From: Streptomyces litmocidini
GTDB lineage: Bacteria > Actinomycetota > Actinomycetes > Streptomycetales > Streptomycetaceae
Length of the DNA stretch: 64,000 nucleotides
NCBI RefSeq assembly: GCF_014649755.1
Contig: NZ_BMTQ01000005.1
Span: 310,001-374,000 of the forward strand
Reading direction: 5' to 3'
Within the stretch, counting starts at the first letter, position 1. Every line of letters begins with the position of its first letter. Of this stretch, positions 62,614-64,000 are shown piece by piece. The translations under genes were made by a program, and so were the position numbers. A model generated the notes under the pieces. The model was not told where the DNA came from, made no database searches, and saw only the letters and a list, made by a program, of their open reading frames with translations.

Positions 62614-63821
62614 TTCTCCCCTGCCTTCCCCCGTGGGACCTTCAACTCGACCTCCGTGCCCTGACCGGGGACGGAGAACAGCTCGGCCGTGCCGCCCAGA
62701 TCGCGCAGTCTCCCCCGGATGGACAGGGCGACGCCCATCCGGCCCTCGCCCTCCGCCTGCGCGAGGCGGCCCTCCGGGATGCCGGGGCCGTCGTCCCGGA
62801 CGGTGACGGTCACCTCGTCCGTCCAGTCCTCGATCAGGATCCACGCCTGCGCGTCCTCGCCCGCGTGCACCCGGACGTTGTCCAGGGCCGCGCCGACGGC
62901 GGCGGCCAGCTCGCGGGCGGCGGGCGGCGGCAGCAGGACCGGGGCGCCCGGCTCGGAGAGCGTGACCCGGGCCCCGGCGCGCGGGGCGAGCAGGACGCGG
63001 AGGTCGGTGGGGGCGTCCGCGTCGGGTTCGTCGTCCACGTCCACGACCCGGACGACGGCGCCCTCGGACTCGTCCTCGGAGACCAGGCTGGGCCGGGCGA
63101 GCCCGCCCGCGACGAGGGTGCGGAGGGCGACCTCCTGCTCCCCCGCCATCCGGCCGAGTTCGGCCGCCTCGCCGCCGAGCGCGGTGCCGCGCCGCTGCAC
63201 CATCGCGAGGACCTGGAGGACGCTGTCGTGGATGTCGCGGGCGAGCCGCTCCCGTTCCCGGGTCGCGGCCTCGATCTCCAGGGCGCGGGCGAGGGTGCGC
63301 TCGGAGGCGCGGGCGACCTCGACGACGTAGCCGATGGCGATGGAGGCGACCCAGACGAGGAGCACGTTGTGGAAGGTGTCCCGGCTGGGGTGGCCGCGCT
63401 CGACGATGTTGGCGACGGCGACGAGGGAGGAGGCGACGCCGGCCCAGCGCCAGCCTCCCTTGATGGCGTAGGCGAGGACGGAGCCGGCGGTCCATATCGA
63501 CGGCAGGGTGGGGCCGTCGAACGACTGGGCCTGGGCGTCGGCGAGCGGGGTGAGGAGGATGCCGACGAGGGCGATGGCGAGGTCGGCGACGAGGAAGCGC
63601 CTGGTGCAGCCGGCGGCGTTCGCCACCTTGGGGAGGGTGGCGAGGGTCCAGCAGCACAGCACCGTCAGATAGCCGACGGCGATCCAGGGCCGCTCGTAAC
63701 CGCTCCGGCCGAAGGCGAACAGCAGGACCGCGTAGACCATCGTCAGGACGCGGTAGCCGGTCAGCGCCCGCCACAGCGGCTGCTCGACCGACATGCGCAC
63801 GACACGCTCGCGCTTGGCCAT
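62610..63821 (-). CDS. macS: MacS-family sensor histidine kinase
   Basis: The protein has 403 residues. There are about five to six membrane helices in residues 15-170, then a HisKA_3 dimerisation helix with RLARDIHDSVLQVLAMV (His in DIHDS), and an HATPase domain with ALDNVRVHAG (N box) and VRDDGPGIPEGRL (G box). The membrane part fits the DUF5931 sensor region of MacS. The signal is unknown. The ATG at 63821 is preferred; GTG 63830 is possible. It follows the acyltransferase gene by 30 bp. Confidence 0.88.
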   Translation of the reverse strand: MAKRERVVRMSVEQPLWRALTGYRVLTMVYAVLLFAFGRSGYERPWIAVGYLTVLCCWTLATLPKVANAAGCTRRFLVADLAIALVGILLTPLADAQAQSFDGPTLPSIWTAGSVLAYAIKGGWRWAGVASSLVAVANIVERGHPSRDTFHNVLLVWVASIAIGYVVEVARASERTLARALEIEAATRERERLARDIHDSVLQVLAMVQRRGTALGGEAAELGRMAGEQEVALRTLVAGGLARPSLVSEDESEGAVVRVVDVDDEPDADAPTDLRVLLAPRAGARVTLSEPGAPVLLPPPAARELAAAVGAALDNVRVHAGEDAQAWILIEDWTDEVTVTVRDDGPGIPEGRLAQAEGEGRMGVALSIRGRLRDLGGTAELFSVPGQGTEVELKVPRGKAGEK

Positions 63822-63851
63822 CTCCCCCACCCCCCGAGTCCCCGCGGGGAC

Positions 63852-64000
63852 CTACGCGCCGGACTCTTCCCGAGCGGCGATCTCGGCCTTGACGGCCTCC
63901 TTGGCCGCCTTCTCCGCCTCGGCGATCTGCCGCTTGGCGGCCGTCGCGTAGATGTCGACGTACTCCTGGCCGGACAGCTTCATGATCTCGTACATGACCT
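63852..64000 (-). CDS. Probable lysophospholipid acyltransferase, C-terminal end only
   Basis: Only the last 48 residues are in the window. They read VMYEIMKLSGQEYVDIYA and then a long Ala/Lys/Glu helix ending REESGA. The LSGQEYVDxYA stretch is what I expect near the C-terminus of Streptomyces 1-acylglycerol-3-phosphate acyltransferases (PlsC family), and a plsC gene stands at the matching place in M. tuberculosis (Rv2182c). The catalytic part is outside the window. Confidence 0.5.
   Translation of the reverse strand, partial: VMYEIMKLSGQEYVDIYATAAKRQIAEAEKAAKEAVKAEIAAREESGA

Overview
The window is a high-GC actinobacterial chromosome segment, almost certainly Streptomyces. Evidence: strong G/C third-position bias, frequent GTG starts and GTGA overlaps, a full Streptomyces-type division and cell-wall (dcw) cluster, SepF and DivIVA next to ftsZ, a translational T-box on ileS, a trp attenuator with a WWW leader peptide, and the MacRS two-component pair. 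The gene order is colinear with S. coelicolor around SCO2070-SCO2122. It also resembles, more loosely, the M. tuberculosis interval from wag31/ftsZ through Rv2175c, pknL and aroG to plsC. This is a conserved core-chromosome region, not an island. I see no tRNA, rRNA, IS element, prophage or CRISPR array.

Layout. 1-5222 (minus): a truncated alpha/beta hydrolase, a CPA1 Na+/H+ antiporter, then dksA-like, lspA, rluD-like and GNAT genes. 5511-8947 (plus): T-box and ileS. 9534-27274 (minus): divIVA-yggT-sepF-yggS-pgeF-ftsZ-ftsQ-murG-ftsW-murD-mraY-murF-murE-ftsI-ftsL-rsmH, transcribed from rsmH toward divIVA. 27601-32965 (plus): a beta-carbonic anhydrase, then a MoxR/DUF58/transglutaminase operon. 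33669-35737 (minus): DUF3040, a methyltransferase and a SAV_6107-type HEPN protein. 35826-39707 (plus): a self-regulated unit of a degenerate ABC ATPase-like protein, a YhgE/Pip membrane protein and a TetR regulator. 39890-42025 (plus): a DUF4126 membrane protein and a CrtI-like FAD enzyme. 42047-46377 (minus): a Tyr-rich membrane protein, metF, thiE, an Rv2175c-type DNA-binding protein and an FAD reductase. 46479-48732 (plus): TPP riboswitch, thiO-thiS-thiG. 49182-52649 (plus): a PASTA Ser/Thr kinase, endonuclease IV, and a His-rich DUF4396 protein behind a CsoR-like operator. 52675-55714: a sulfite-oxidase-like enzyme, bfr, bfd with an iron box, and class II DAHP synthase. 55885-60821 (plus): a secreted amidase, then trpL and the fused trpEG. 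60829-64000 (minus): a D-lactate-type dehydrogenase, macR, macS and the 3' end of a probable acyltransferase.

How it works together. The minus-strand cluster makes lipid II and builds the septum (murE/F/D, mraY, murG, ftsI/W/Q/L, ftsZ, sepF), with DivIVA for polar growth. Aromatic amino acid supply is represented by DAHP synthase and trpEG. Iron handling is represented by Bfr and Bfd, and thiamine thiazole synthesis by thiO/S/G with thiE nearby. Regulation can be read directly in many places: two RNA switches, one attenuator, an iron box, a CsoR-like operator, a TetR operator, a Crp-type box, a possible MacR box, and five starts that look leaderless.

Most interesting points: the swapped catalytic motif of IleRS (GAHH in place of HxGH); a three-copy family of modular inverted repeats in intergenic regions; the degenerate ATPase/YhgE/TetR unit with a perfect 12-bp-arm operator over its -10 box; the CsoR-like box driving a His-rich DUF4396 protein; and a tandem array of 9-10-bp units upstream of the dehydrogenase gene.
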